From NCBI GenBank assembly GCA_020047755.1, contig JAIFNL010000308.1:2741-38041 (forward strand): a DNA stretch of 35,301 bases. The letters are read 5' to 3'. The DNA comes from Bacteroidota bacterium (GTDB lineage Bacteria > Bacteroidota > Bacteroidia > Bacteroidales > JAIFNL01). Positions within the stretch are counted from its first letter, which is position 1, and each line of letters begins with the position of its first letter. The translations under genes and the position numbers were made by a program. Below, piece after piece: positions 7,151-16,229 of the stretch. A model generated the notes under the pieces. The model was not told where the DNA came from, made no database searches, and saw nothing but the letters and a program-made list of their open reading frames with translations.

Positions 7151-8662
7151 ATGAATAAAGTACGAGTACGATTTGCTCCAAGCCCAACGGGTCCGTTGCA
7201 CATAGGTGGCGTGAGAACAGCCCTGTTTAATTATTTATTTGCAAAAAAACACGGTGGCGATTTTTTGCTCAGAATAGAAGACACAGACCAGAAGCGATAT
7301 GTGGAAGGTGCTGAAAATTATATACTTGAAGCTTTTGAATGGTGCGGTTTGCCTTTCGATGAAAGTGTGAAAACTGGCGGAAACTATGGTCCATATCGCC
7401 AATCGGAACGTAAAGCTATTTACGAGAAATATATAAGCGAGCTACTTGCTCTCGGACATGCTTATTATGCCTTCGATACAGCCGAAGAGCTTGAAACAAT
7501 GCGCATTAGATTGCAAGAAGCCAAGTCAGATATTCAGCTTTACAATGCCGAAACTCGTGGTGAAATGAAAAATTCGTTCACCATGTCAGCCGACGAAGTA
7601 CAAAAATTGCTGGCAAATGGCGAAAATTATGTGATTCGTTTCAAAATGCCTAGCGACGAAATTTTGAAAATTCACGATATTATTCGTGGCGAAATTACTG
7701 TAAATACAAGGCTTTTGGACGATAAAGTGCTTTTTAAATCTGACGGAATGCCTACTTATCATTTTGCAAACATTGTAGATGACCACTTAATGGAAATTTC
7801 ACACGTAATTCGTGGCGAAGAGTGGCTTCCTTCGATGCCTTTACATATTTTGCTTTACCGCAGTTTTAGTTGGGAAGCTCCACAATTTGCTCATCTTCCG
7901 TTGATTTTAAAACCCAAAGGCAATGGTAAATTGAGCAAAAGAGATGGCGACCAAATGGGCTTTCCAGTTTTTCCTATCCAATGGAAAACTCCCGAAGGCG
8001 AAATTTATGCAGGTTACCGCGAAGATGGCTATTTGCCTGATGGTTTTCTCAATATGTTAGCCGTTTTGGGCTGGAACTCAGGCACTGAGCAAGAAATTTA
8101 CACCATGGACGAACTTATTTCGGCTTTTTCGCTCGAAAAAATAGGAAAATCGGGCGCAAAATTCGACCCAGAAAAGACAAAATGGTTTAACCATCAATAC
8201 ATTATACGAAAATCTGATGCCGAGTTAGCAACGCTTTTTATGCCTATTTTGGAGAGGAAAGGGATAAAATCAAGCGCCGAGTATGTGGAAAAAGTAATGT
8301 CGCAAATTAAAGAAAGAGCCAATTTTCTTTCCGATTTTTGGGATTTAGCAACCTATTTTTTCCAAGCACCCGAAAATTACGATGAAAAAATGGTCAAAAA
8401 GAATTGGAAAGAAGGTATTAGCGACAAAATTAGAGAAATTGCTCTTTTAATCAGCAATTTAACTGATTTTTCTACCGAAACGATTGAATCTTCTATTAAA
8501 GAATTTATTACCGAAAAACAATACGGTTTGGGGCAAATAATGAATGCGCTAAGACTTGTAATTGTAGGCGAAGCAAAAGGTGCTAGTTTATTTGAAATTA
8601 TGCACACTATAGGACAAAAGGAAACTCTACTTCGAATTGAAAACGGTATAAAAAAACTATAA
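7151..8662 (+). CDS. gltX: Glutamate--tRNA ligase
   Basis: This class I aminoacyl-tRNA synthetase charges tRNA-Glu with glutamate in the cytoplasm. The 503-residue length is typical. The class I HIGH-type signature is PSPTGPLHIGG at 10-20 and the KMSKS-type loop is KLSKR at 260-264; RIEDTD at 41-46 and HVIRGEEWLPS near 218-228 are further conserved blocks. The C-terminal third is the helical anticodon-binding region. The ATG at 7151 places MNKVRVRFAPSPTG exactly where the family begins. It appears to be transcribed alone from the promoter at 7058. Confidence 0.97.
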   Translation: MNKVRVRFAPSPTGPLHIGGVRTALFNYLFAKKHGGDFLLRIEDTDQKRYVEGAENYILEAFEWCGLPFDESVKTGGNYGPYRQSERKAIYEKYISELLALGHAYYAFDTAEELETMRIRLQEAKSDIQLYNAETRGEMKNSFTMSADEVQKLLANGENYVIRFKMPSDEILKIHDIIRGEITVNTRLLDDKVLFKSDGMPTYHFANIVDDHLMEISHVIRGEEWLPSMPLHILLYRSFSWEAPQFAHLPLILKPKGNGKLSKRDGDQMGFPVFPIQWKTPEGEIYAGYREDGYLPDGFLNMLAVLGWNSGTEQEIYTMDELISAFSLEKIGKSGAKFDPEKTKWFNHQYIIRKSDAELATLFMPILERKGIKSSAEYVEKVMSQIKERANFLSDFWDLATYFFQAPENYDEKMVKKNWKEGISDKIREIALLISNLTDFSTETIESSIKEFITEKQYGLGQIMNALRLVIVGEAKGASLFEIMHTIGQKETLLRIENGIKKL

Positions 8663-9072
8663 TTCAATAAAAATTAAGGCGGTTTTCCCAAAATACTTTT
8701 TCTAACTGTTTTTGATTTTAAAATACCCATTCACAACGTAAATTGAGGTTTTAAAATTTTAGAAACATCGAAAAATCTAATTTTGGGATACCACCTTAAG
8801 CCTTTAATAGCGTAACAGCAGAGACCAAAATTCTAAAAAAAGTAAAATTATGCGTTTTTTTTAAGCTCAAATAACAAATTTTTCTATTCTTTTTTATTAC
8901 AAAAAAAATTAAAACGTATAATTTTAAGTTATATTAAAAAGCACCCATCAGTAAAATACATAAAAAAATTAAAATCTACAATAAAACCAAAAGTTCTTTA
9001 ATGCTTTTTCGGCTTCATTACTAGCGAAATAGACTATTTCCTTCGATTAAAAATTAAGTCAATACTTGTTAT
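8663..9072. other. 410-bp intergenic region with one long imperfect inverted repeat
   Basis: No gene is seen here. Its first 140 bp hold the inverted repeat at 8673-8800. The rest (8801-9072) is AT-rich and shows no clear promoter, terminator or RNA gene to me. Confidence 0.5.
8673..8800. repeat. Imperfect inverted repeat, MITE- or large-hairpin-like
   Basis: The left arm TTAAGGCGGTTTTCCCAAAAT (ending 8694) and the right arm ATTTTGGGATACCACCTTAA (from 8780) are inverted copies with two substitutions and one extra base, separated by about 85 bp. Within the loop, ATTTTAAAAT near 8715 and GTTTTAAAAT near 8752 may pair too. The left arm begins about 10 bp after the gltX stop. No coding capacity is present. 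Confidence 0.5.
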
Positions 9073-11541
9073 ATGAAAAATCAAAAAATATACTTTTTAC
9101 TATTTCTATTGCTCTATTTTTTTAATACCAAAATAACTGCTCAAACTTACAAAATAGAAGGAATAGTAATAGATAGCGTTACTAATCAGCCACTTCCATT
9201 TGTTAATATTATCTATAACAAAAACAAAGAAGGCTTTATTTCAAACATCGATGGCGGCTTTGATATTGAAAATGCAGAGAAAGTTGATTTTTTGCAATTT
9301 AGCTATTTAGGATATGAAAATAAGTTTTTAGGCAAAAAAACACTTGAAAGGAATAAAAAGTTAGTAGTCAAATTAAAACCAAAAGTATTTGATATTGATG
9401 AAATTACCGTTTTTGCAAAAGAAAATCCAGCACATCGAATTATAAAAAAAGTAGTAGAAAATAGTAATTTGAACAAACCAGAAAACCTCGAATTTTACTC
9501 TTATACAGCCTATAATAAGTCTGTTTTTACTTTTAATCTCGACGAAGCTTTACAAGAAGCCCAAGAAAAAAAACAGAATATCGATTCCATATTGCTTGAT
9601 TCATCATACATTAAAGCACGAAAAATAATCGACAGCCTTTATTTTTTCATGATGGAATCCATTAGTGAGCGAAAATTTAAAAAACCAGATAAATTAAATG
9701 AGAAAATAATTGCATCTAAAGTTTCAGGACTCAAAAATACTTCTTTTTTTATGCTTGCCACGCAAATACAATCGCTTTCATTTTACGACGAAATGATTAC
9801 AATTGCTAACAGCCGCTACGTAAATCCAATAAGCAAAGGCAGCACAAATCGCTATTTTTTCAACATCGAAGACACTACTTTTACCGAGCGAGGCGACAGT
9901 ATATTTATAATTTCTTATAAGCCCAAACGGGGTAAAAATTTTGAAGGACTCGAAGGTGTTTTAAGTATCAACACCTTTAACTATGCAATACAAAATGTAA
10001 TTGCAAAACCAATTGATAATGAAGGTTTTATTAGTGCTGAAATACACCAAAAATACGAATTAATCGACAATAAATACTGGTTTCCGAGCGAGTTGAATAC
10101 TAAAATGATACTCCTCAATTTAGTAGCACAAGCCGGCAGTTTACCCCTCAAAATGAATTGGCTATCAAAATCTTACATTTACAACATTAAAATTAATGAA
10201 GAAATTGATAAAAAAGAATTTTCACTAGCCCAACTAGAAATTGACAAAAATGCAAACAACAAAGATTCGATATTCTGGAACGCAAATAGACACCAACTAC
10301 TTGATAAAAAGGAAAATAACACCTATCGTCTAATTGATAGCATTGGCAAAAAAGAAAATTTAGATTTGAAAGTAAAACTTATGCAAAATCTAGGCAAAGG
10401 CTATTTTCCGATTTCCGTTATAGACCTGAATTTAAGTCAATTAATCAGTACTAATCCATTTGAAAAATTTCGGCTCGGAGTAGGATTTAAAACAAATGAT
10501 AAAATTTCATCACATTTTTCGCTCGCTTTTTACTCTGCATACGGTTTTGGCGACAAAGAATGGAAATATGGCAGCGAATTGAATCTTAAACTTTATAAAA
10601 AAAGAGACTTAAATCTTGCGTTCTCATACAAAAACGACCTAATTGAATCCGGTGGCTATTCTTTTGCCGAAAAACTTAATCAAAATTCAACAGAGGTCTA
10701 TCGAAAATATTTGATAAAAGACATGACTTACGAGCAAAACTACACTATAAAATTGCATTTTTTAGCAACAAAAAAATTACAAATAAATTTATCAGCACAA
10801 AAACTAAAAAATACCATTTCTAAAGAAAATACCTATTTATTTTCACCTACAAGTTTAAGTTCTATACCAAATTATTCGTTTGCCGAAACAAATCTTCAAC
10901 TGCGCTACGCACCTAAAGAACAAAAAGCATATATTGATAATGAGTATGTTGCGCTCGAAAACTATACTTCTCCTATTTTTTTGGTAAATGTAATAAAATC
11001 TTATCCGCTTTATGGTGGAAATTTTGATTATTTTAAAACCGAAGCCAAACTAAATTTATCTTTTCTAACAAAAGCTTTAGGAAAAACAAATCTACAATTT
11101 ACAACTGCAAAAATTTGGGGAGATGCACCATATTTCAAACTTTACAATGGGCACGAAAGTTATTCAAATTTTTCAATCGAAGCAGCAAACAGTTTTACAA
11201 CTATGCGAATGGGCGAATTTTTATCGAGCGAGTTCTTTACAGTCTATTTTAGGCAAGATTTTGGTAGTTTGCTGCTAAAAACATCGAAATTTAAACCCAA
11301 AATTGTACTTGTAAACAATTTTACCATCGGAAAACTCTCAAATGCCAATTTTCATAGCAATATTTCATTTAAAACCTTAGAAAAAGGCTATTTTGAGTCG
11401 GGAATTATTGCAAATAACCTAATTCAACAGTTCAAAATAATAGGTTACGGCTTTGGCGTTTTTTATCGCTATGGCTATTATAAATTTGAAAAAACACGCG
11501 ACAACTTCGCTTTTCGCTTCTCAATAACTTTCGACTTATAA
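9073..11541 (+). CDS. DUF5686-type outer-membrane protein with carboxypeptidase-like regulatory domain
   Basis: This 822-residue protein has a signal peptide (about 1-23, ending ITAQT). An N-terminal carboxypeptidase-regulatory-like (CarboxypepD_reg-type) beta-sandwich follows at about 25-105 (IEGIVIDSVTNQPLPFVNI, then FLQFSYLGYEN). The rest matches the DUF5686 pattern: a mixed region to about residue 430, then alternating hydrophobic beta strands to the end, finishing in FAFRFSITFDL with a C-terminal aromatic-rich strand expected of an outer-membrane barrel. The function is unknown. It lies between gltX and a convergent terminator and seems to be a single-gene unit. Confidence 0.8.
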   Translation: MKNQKIYFLLFLLLYFFNTKITAQTYKIEGIVIDSVTNQPLPFVNIIYNKNKEGFISNIDGGFDIENAEKVDFLQFSYLGYENKFLGKKTLERNKKLVVKLKPKVFDIDEITVFAKENPAHRIIKKVVENSNLNKPENLEFYSYTAYNKSVFTFNLDEALQEAQEKKQNIDSILLDSSYIKARKIIDSLYFFMMESISERKFKKPDKLNEKIIASKVSGLKNTSFFMLATQIQSLSFYDEMITIANSRYVNPISKGSTNRYFFNIEDTTFTERGDSIFIISYKPKRGKNFEGLEGVLSINTFNYAIQNVIAKPIDNEGFISAEIHQKYELIDNKYWFPSELNTKMILLNLVAQAGSLPLKMNWLSKSYIYNIKINEEIDKKEFSLAQLEIDKNANNKDSIFWNANRHQLLDKKENNTYRLIDSIGKKENLDLKVKLMQNLGKGYFPISVIDLNLSQLISTNPFEKFRLGVGFKTNDKISSHFSLAFYSAYGFGDKEWKYGSELNLKLYKKRDLNLAFSYKNDLIESGGYSFAEKLNQNSTEVYRKYLIKDMTYEQNYTIKLHFLATKKLQINLSAQKLKNTISKENTYLFSPTSLSSIPNYSFAETNLQLRYAPKEQKAYIDNEYVALENYTSPIFLVNVIKSYPLYGGNFDYFKTEAKLNLSFLTKALGKTNLQFTTAKIWGDAPYFKLYNGHESYSNFSIEAANSFTTMRMGEFLSSEFFTVYFRQDFGSLLLKTSKFKPKIVLVNNFTIGKLSNANFHSNISFKTLEKGYFESGIIANNLIQQFKIIGYGFGVFYRYGYYKFEKTRDNFAFRFSITFDL

Positions 11542-11570
11542 TATTTTAAATATATATATTTATAAAAAAA

Positions 11571-11606
11571 TTGGAATTAAAAAGCAAAAATACTTTTTAA
11601 TTCCAA
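11571..11606. terminator. Bidirectional terminator between DUF5686 gene and pcm
   Basis: A perfect 14-bp stem TTGGAATTAAAAAG / CTTTTTAATTCCAA with an 8-base loop lies between convergent genes. A-rich and T-rich flanks on both sides make it usable from either strand. Confidence 0.8.
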
Positions 11607-11645
11607 TTAAAATAAAATCGGTAAAAATTTAAAGTCTAAAGAAAT

Positions 11646-12284
11646 TTATCTTACACCTTCTAATAAAGGAACAAAACGAAAATTCCCATGCTCTTTTTGT
11701 TCGTAATCCGACTCGCCAACTCGCACGATGGAATACATAACTTGTTCATTTTCACCAATTGGCGCTACTAAAATGCCGCCAATTTTAAGTTGCGATAAAA
11801 GCTCAGGCGGTAAAAAAGGAGCTCCGGCAGTAATCAAAATTTTATCGAAAGGCGCGTAAATAGCCTTCCCTTTGTAGCCATCACCCCAAAATAAATTAGC
11901 TGAATAGCCCAATTTTGGCAAAAAAACACGAGTTTGTTCGTACAAATTCCGTTGTCGTTCAATAGAATAAACTTTTGCACCCACTTCGAGTAGCACAGCC
12001 GTTTGATAACCAGAGCCAGTGCCTATTTCCAAAACTTTGTCGCCTCGTTCAAGTTCTAGCAACTGGGTTTGAAAAGCAACCGTGTAAGGCTGCGAAATAG
12101 TTTGTCCTGAGGCAATTGGCTGCGCTCTATCTTCGTAAGCAACTTTATCGAGAAAACTTTCCATAAACAAATGCCTTGGAATTTTTCCAATTGCATCAAG
12201 CACTCTTTCGTCAGTAATGCCCTTGCTTTTAATCGTTTCAACTAATTTTTTACGCCTTCCTTTGTGAAGTAAGTTATCAAGCAT
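11646..12284 (-). CDS. pcm: Protein-L-isoaspartate O-methyltransferase
   Basis: Pcm methylates isoaspartyl residues in damaged proteins with S-adenosylmethionine so they can revert to aspartate. From the start chosen here the protein has 212 residues. It contains IASGQTISQP (about 57-66), the PCMT-specific loop, and the SAM-binding motif VLEIGTGSGYQTA (about 84-96), then DKILITAGAP. The open frame extends upstream to 12386, but those 34 extra residues are the out-of-frame end of the neighbouring gene; starting at Met 12284 gives MLDNLLHKGRRKKLVE, as in homologues. The start overlaps the upstream stop by 8 bp, suggesting translational coupling. Confidence 0.93.
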   Translation of the reverse strand: MLDNLLHKGRRKKLVETIKSKGITDERVLDAIGKIPRHLFMESFLDKVAYEDRAQPIASGQTISQPYTVAFQTQLLELERGDKVLEIGTGSGYQTAVLLEVGAKVYSIERQRNLYEQTRVFLPKLGYSANLFWGDGYKGKAIYAPFDKILITAGAPFLPPELLSQLKIGGILVAPIGENEQVMYSIVRVGESDYEQKEHGNFRFVPLLEGVR

Positions 12285-12876
12285 ACCGCATATAAACATA
12301 TTGGAAAAATTTGCGAACTGTATTGTTTTGATAATCCCAATTAAATTGATTATCAACATAATCCACTGCTTGTTCCAGATATTCAAAATTATTTAACTTT
12401 TGAACCGTTTCGTTGAAGTGGTTCAAATTTCCATTGAAAAGAGTTTTTGTAAACCAAATTTTATCGTTTAAATCAATAGCTTCAGCAATAGACTTGATGG
12501 GATTAAAATTAATTTGAACACTCAAAAAGTCTTGTTCTCTGAGCTTTACAATTTTTTCGTAATCCGAAATGGGTTTTACAATTTGTTCCTTTGGAGTGCT
12601 TTGCGTTTCTATTTTTATCGTTGGTTCATTGTCTAAAATATGAACAATATCTGAAGCGAATTCTTTGAAAGTCAAATCATTCTCTGGGATTTCTCGCAAA
12701 AGTTTGAATTGAACATACAAATTTCGAATCTTCGATAAACTAAGTTCGTAAAAAACCGAAGGAATTACTGTATTTTCATCTAAATTTTCAGCTATTTTAT
12801 TTATTTCATCTACATTACTCTTTATTAAATTAATTAACAATTTTTTATTCATATTATTGGTTTTATTTATTTGCAA
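12277..12876 (-). CDS. Unknown protein, coupled to pcm
   Basis: This 199-residue cytoplasmic protein has no signal or membrane segment. An N-terminal helical part (about 9-80) is followed by a linker with Thr/Pro/Lys and a conserved-looking C-terminal block, AEAIDLNDKIWFTKTLFNG then HFNETVQKLNNFEYLEQA and a closing FNWDY. I recall this LNDxxxFxxxLFxG pattern from uncharacterised Bacteroidetes proteins, but no function. The true start may be Met9 at 12852 (MNKKLLINLIK), which looks more natural. It is upstream of pcm with an 8-bp overlap, so the two are probably co-translated. Confidence 0.65.
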   Translation of the reverse strand: MQINKTNNMNKKLLINLIKSNVDEINKIAENLDENTVIPSVFYELSLSKIRNLYVQFKLLREIPENDLTFKEFASDIVHILDNEPTIKIETQSTPKEQIVKPISDYEKIVKLREQDFLSVQINFNPIKSIAEAIDLNDKIWFTKTLFNGNLNHFNETVQKLNNFEYLEQAVDYVDNQFNWDYQNNTVRKFFQYVYMRYA

Positions 12877-13244
12877 GTTTTAAAAGTCAAAAGAAAGAAA
12901 CTTTCCTACAAAATCTTTCTTTTTTCATAGATAACAATTCAAATTTAAAAAAAATGGCTCTTTTATTGTATTTTTTTTGCTTTTTTATTCTTATTTTAAT
13001 AAATTTTATTTTCGCCAAAATAAGAATTAATCCTTTGTTATCTATCTGTTTAAATATGAAATTTCATTCTATTTTTGATAATTATTGGCAGAAAAAAAAG
13101 AAGTTTTTTCGTTAAAAATAGAATTCTTATACTTTTGTAAAGTTATAAACTTAAAGTTGATTTTAAAAATTTCATTTAAAAAAGACCCGTTTAAAATATA
13201 AAAAATCAGATTAAATCATTAATTAACAAATCATTACAACGTAA
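12877..13244. other. 368-bp divergent intergenic region
   Basis: It separates the divergent pcm-side gene and tdk. The sequence is very AT-rich. Apart from the tdk -7 box at 13130-13137 I see no hairpin, repeat or small ORF that stands out. Confidence 0.4.
13130..13137 (+). promoter_or_regulatory. Candidate -7 box for tdk
   Basis: TACTTTTG matches TAnnTTTG. The predicted leader before the tdk ATG at 13245 is about 100 nt. A -33 TTTG is not evident. Confidence 0.35.
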
Positions 13245-13823
13245 ATGTTTTTAGAAAATACTCCCAATGCCAACTCGCAACGCGGCTGGATAGAAGTTAT
13301 AGCTGGTTCAATGTTTTCGGGCAAAACAGAAGAATTGATACGTAGGTTGAAGCGTGCAAAAATAGCTCAACAAAAAGTTGAAATTTTTAAGCCCCAAATT
13401 GATACTCGGTACTCCGAAAAAAAAGTTGTTTCGCACGATTCTAACTCAATTCACTCCACGCCAGTTGAATCTGCCGCAAAAATACTTGATATTGTTCAAG
13501 ATGTTGATGTAGTGGGAATTGACGAAGCTCAATTTTTTGACAACTCGCTTATTGATGTTGTTAATAAACTGTCTAACAAAGGAATACGTGTTGTTATTGC
13601 AGGGCTCGATATGGATTTTCAAGGAAAGCCTTTCGGACCCATTCCATCGCTTTTGGCTGTGGCTGAATATGTTACAAAAGTTCATGCAATTTGTATGAAA
13701 TGTGGAAATTTAGCACACTACTCACACAGAACGAGTTCGTCGGAAAATTTAGTGGAATTGGGCGAAAAAGATATTTACGAGCCACTTTGCCGTACTTGTT
13801 TCAATTTGGCAATTGCAAAATAG
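13245..13823 (+). CDS. tdk: Thymidine kinase
   Basis: Tdk phosphorylates thymidine to dTMP with ATP in the pyrimidine salvage pathway. The 192-residue protein is a type II (TK1-like) enzyme: P-loop GSMFSGKT at 21-28, the acidic block [11 protein letters not shown] with the catalytic Glu near residue 98, and the lasso-type zinc site with CMKCG near 151-155 and CRTC near 183-186, giving four Cys ligands. The N-terminus [19 protein letters not shown] matches Bacteroidetes homologues, supporting the chosen ATG. It appears monocistronic. Confidence 0.95.
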   Translation: MFLENTPNANSQRGWIEVIAGSMFSGKTEELIRRLKRAKIAQQKVEIFKPQIDTRYSEKKVVSHDSNSIHSTPVESAAKILDIVQDVDVVGIDEAQFFDNSLIDVVNKLSNKGIRVVIAGLDMDFQGKPFGPIPSLLAVAEYVTKVHAICMKCGNLAHYSHRTSSSENLVELGEKDIYEPLCRTCFNLAIAK

Positions 13824-14099
13824 TATTTTTAAGTTACAACGCTTTTATTTTAAGTTGTTTTACTTTGTTATTATTTGTTTTTCAGAGACTTAACAAATGA
13901 AACGCGAATAAATATTGTTCAGTATTCGGATAGAATTCTTTCGCAATTTTTTTTTTTGCAAAAATAAAGTAACTTGCATTCGTTTTATATTACACAAAAA
14001 AGTATTTGCTTATTTGTTTTTACTCAAAAAAAGAGAAATAGATACGAATATTTTATATTCTTTTTTGAATCAAAATTAATAAAATTAACAACAAAATTT

Positions 14100-14657
14100 A
14101 TGAAAAACATATTATTAACAATACTAATTTTCAGCCTATTAAGTTTAAATAGTGCTGCCCAAAGCTTTTATAATTTAACTGCAAAAACAATCGATGGCAA
14201 AGAATTCAAGTTTAGCGATTTGAAAGGAAAACGAGTAATGATTGTAAACGTAGCTTCAAAATGCGGTTATACTAAGCAATACAAGGAGTTACAAGATCTT
14301 AACGCAAAATATGGCAACGATAAATTTGTAATTATCGGATTTCCGGCAAATAACTTTTTAAGTCAAGAACCCGGAAGTGATGCTGAAATATTAGAATTTT
14401 GTACAAGTAAATACAATGTAAGTTTCCAAATGATGTCGAAAATTTCAGTGAAAGATGAAAATGTAGATGCTGTTTATAAATGGCTTTGTCAAAAGCAATT
14501 AAACGGTGTTTCTGATTACGAAGTAAAATGGAATTTTCAGAAATTTTTTATCGACGAAAATGGAAAACATGCAGGAAAAGCAAATCCGAAAATTGATCCA
14601 TTACACGAAGATATTATCAAATGGTCGAAAAGAGAAATTTCAACAATTGACTTATAA
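14100..14657 (+). CDS. Exported glutathione-peroxidase-family thiol peroxidase
   Basis: The start at 14100 gives 185 residues with a signal peptide (about 1-21, ending SAAQS); the frame is open further upstream to 13974, but that extension lacks a recognisable N-terminus. The peroxidatic Cys is Cys55 in NVASKCGYT, so this is a Cys and not a selenocysteine enzyme. The catalytic tetrad is complete with Gln89 (SQEPG) and Trp144-Asn145 (KWNF). Cys101 in FCTSKY fits the resolving Cys of thioredoxin-dependent family members. The usual FPCNQF is FPANNF, so the third Cys is missing. It likely reduces hydroperoxides in the periplasm with a thioredoxin-like donor. Confidence 0.88.
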   Translation: MKNILLTILIFSLLSLNSAAQSFYNLTAKTIDGKEFKFSDLKGKRVMIVNVASKCGYTKQYKELQDLNAKYGNDKFVIIGFPANNFLSQEPGSDAEILEFCTSKYNVSFQMMSKISVKDENVDAVYKWLCQKQLNGVSDYEVKWNFQKFFIDENGKHAGKANPKIDPLHEDIIKWSKREISTIDL

Positions 14658-14712
14658 TTCGTTTAGCTAGAGATAAATAATTCGGTAAAAAAGAACCGAT
14701 TTCCCCAACTCA

Positions 14713-14780
14713 GATTCAAAATTTTATTCACTAATTTCACTAAATTTAGAGAATAAAATTTTGAATCGTCATTTTTTTTT
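14713..14780 (+). terminator. Strong terminator after the peroxidase gene
   Basis: A perfect 17-bp stem GATTCAAAATTTTATTC / GAATAAAATTTTGAATC (14713-14729 and 14751-14767) with a 21-base loop is followed by GTCA and a run of nine or more T. The orientation fits the upstream plus-strand gene. Confidence 0.85.
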
Positions 14781-14821
14781 CCTTATTTTGTATTTAAAAT
14801 TAAACATATTCTATAAAAAAA

Positions 14822-15496
14822 ATGGAGCGTTATAGCCGACATTCGGAACTAATAGGAAAACTAGACTTTCAAAAAATTAAAAATTCCAAAATCGCCGTTA
14901 TTGGAAGTGGCGGCTTGGGAAGTACTGTTTTACAATTACTTGCACGAATAGGATTTGGTGAAATTCACCATTGGGATTATGCAATTTTAGATTTACCCGA
15001 TTTGAATCGGCAAATTTTATACACGAGCCTAGATATTGGAAAACCGAAAGCGTTGCTTGCAAATCAAAAGCTTAAAGAAATAAATCCCGAAATTAAAATT
15101 TTCAGCTACAATGAAAAATTAGACGAACACACGAAAATACCAAAAGTGGATTTAGTTATCGATTGCCTTGATAATTTTAAAAGTAGGTTGGTGCTCGACA
15201 AAGTTTTTTTTGACAAGGGAGTACCGGTTATTCATGCAGGAGTTTTCAGGTATATTGGTCAAATTACTGCTCTCATTCCAGGAAAAACGCAAAATTATGC
15301 CGAAACTTTTGGCATGGAAAGCGACCCAAAAGAGGTTACAATTAAGGAAGTTTTTCCTTCGATTGTTACAACTTTGGCTTCAATTCAAGTAAATGAAGCT
15401 GCAAAATACATTACAGGAAGAACAGATAAAATGCTGATTAACAAAATTTTAGTTGTCGATTTATTCAATAACTCGTTTGATACCATCGAAATTTGA
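14822..15496 (+). CDS. ThiF/MoeB/HesA-family adenylyltransferase
   Basis: This 224-residue E1-like protein should use ATP to activate the C-terminal Gly of a small sulfur-carrier or ubiquitin-like protein. Visible elements: nucleotide-binding GSGGLGS at 28-34, the DLPDLNRQ block at 57-64 with its Arg and Gln, Lys76 in GKPKA, and DCLDN at 114-118 with the Mg-binding Asp. It has only one Cys (115), so it lacks both the two CxxC zinc pairs and the downstream catalytic Cys of MoeB or ThiF; the CYRC region is replaced by FGMESDPKE. No ThiS or MoaD gene is near. It could be a reduced ThiF-like or TcdA-like enzyme. The substrate is unknown. Confidence 0.8.
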   Translation: MERYSRHSELIGKLDFQKIKNSKIAVIGSGGLGSTVLQLLARIGFGEIHHWDYAILDLPDLNRQILYTSLDIGKPKALLANQKLKEINPEIKIFSYNEKLDEHTKIPKVDLVIDCLDNFKSRLVLDKVFFDKGVPVIHAGVFRYIGQITALIPGKTQNYAETFGMESDPKEVTIKEVFPSIVTTLASIQVNEAAKYITGRTDKMLINKILVVDLFNNSFDTIEI

Positions 15497-15501
15497 AAAT
15501 G

Positions 15502-15537
15502 CAAACCCGCAAAAATCATGGAAAATTTACGGGTTTG
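15502..15537. terminator. Weak hairpin between convergent genes
   Basis: CAAACCCG at 15502-15509 pairs with CGGGTTTG at 15530-15537 around a 20-base loop, between the adenylyltransferase gene and ilvN. Flanking T runs are short on both strands, so termination is likely but not certain. Confidence 0.5.
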
Positions 15538-15580
15538 TTCAAAAAATACAAAAATAAAACAGCTATTTATTAAAATTTAC

Positions 15581-16132
15581 CTAATCTACAAATTCCAACT
15601 TGTGTGCGCCTACGTCTTCTAAGTCTTTCAAGTGGTCGTGAAGGCGTTTCATGGGTTTAGTTACAATCACACGCCCCGAACGAATAAATTCGTGCACATC
15701 GAAAGGTGCCAATTTTTCGAGAAACTCTTGAGTTTCAGTTTGTCTCCCCGTTTTTTCGATTACAATATATTCAGGCTCTATTGCCAAAATACGGCTGTTG
15801 CTGTTTCTAACCAATTCTTCTACCGTATTATTTTGAGCTAACGCCTTGGTAGAAACCTTATAAAGAGCTACTTCTTGGCTCAAAATCATATCTTCATCAT
15901 AAAGAAATACTTTCAAAACCTCTACCTGTTTTTCTATTTGTTTCTGAATTTTTTCTACTTTGTCGCGCGTTTCCTCTATCACAATCACAAAGGTATGAAT
16001 GCCTTTATGCCTTGAAGGTGAAGTAGTTAAACTTTCTATATTTACCTTGCGGCGAGTAAATATTATTGAAATTCTGTTCAGCAAACCAATATGGTTTTCT
16101 GAATATATAAGCAATGTGAATTTTCTTTTCAT
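15581..16132 (-). CDS. ilvN: Acetolactate synthase small (regulatory) subunit
   Basis: IlvN is the regulatory partner of acetolactate synthase, the first shared enzyme of branched-chain amino acid synthesis, and in characterised enzymes confers valine feedback inhibition. The 183-residue protein has an N-terminal ACT domain (about 5-80) with IYSENHIGLLNRISIIFTRR, followed by the C-terminal domain typical of the longer IlvN/IlvH forms (about 85-165). It lies 97 bp downstream of ilvB on the same strand and should be controlled by the same leader attenuator. Confidence 0.93.
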   Translation of the reverse strand: MKRKFTLLIYSENHIGLLNRISIIFTRRKVNIESLTTSPSRHKGIHTFVIVIEETRDKVEKIQKQIEKQVEVLKVFLYDEDMILSQEVALYKVSTKALAQNNTVEELVRNSNSRILAIEPEYIVIEKTGRQTETQEFLEKLAPFDVHEFIRSGRVIVTKPMKRLHDHLKDLEDVGAHKLEFVD

Positions 16133-16229
16133 TTTATTTATTTAAGTTTATAATCTAAATTTGAAAATTGGGAAATTTAGAAATTAATAATCCAATATTC
16201 TATAAATATAACAATCAACGATTTAACAA

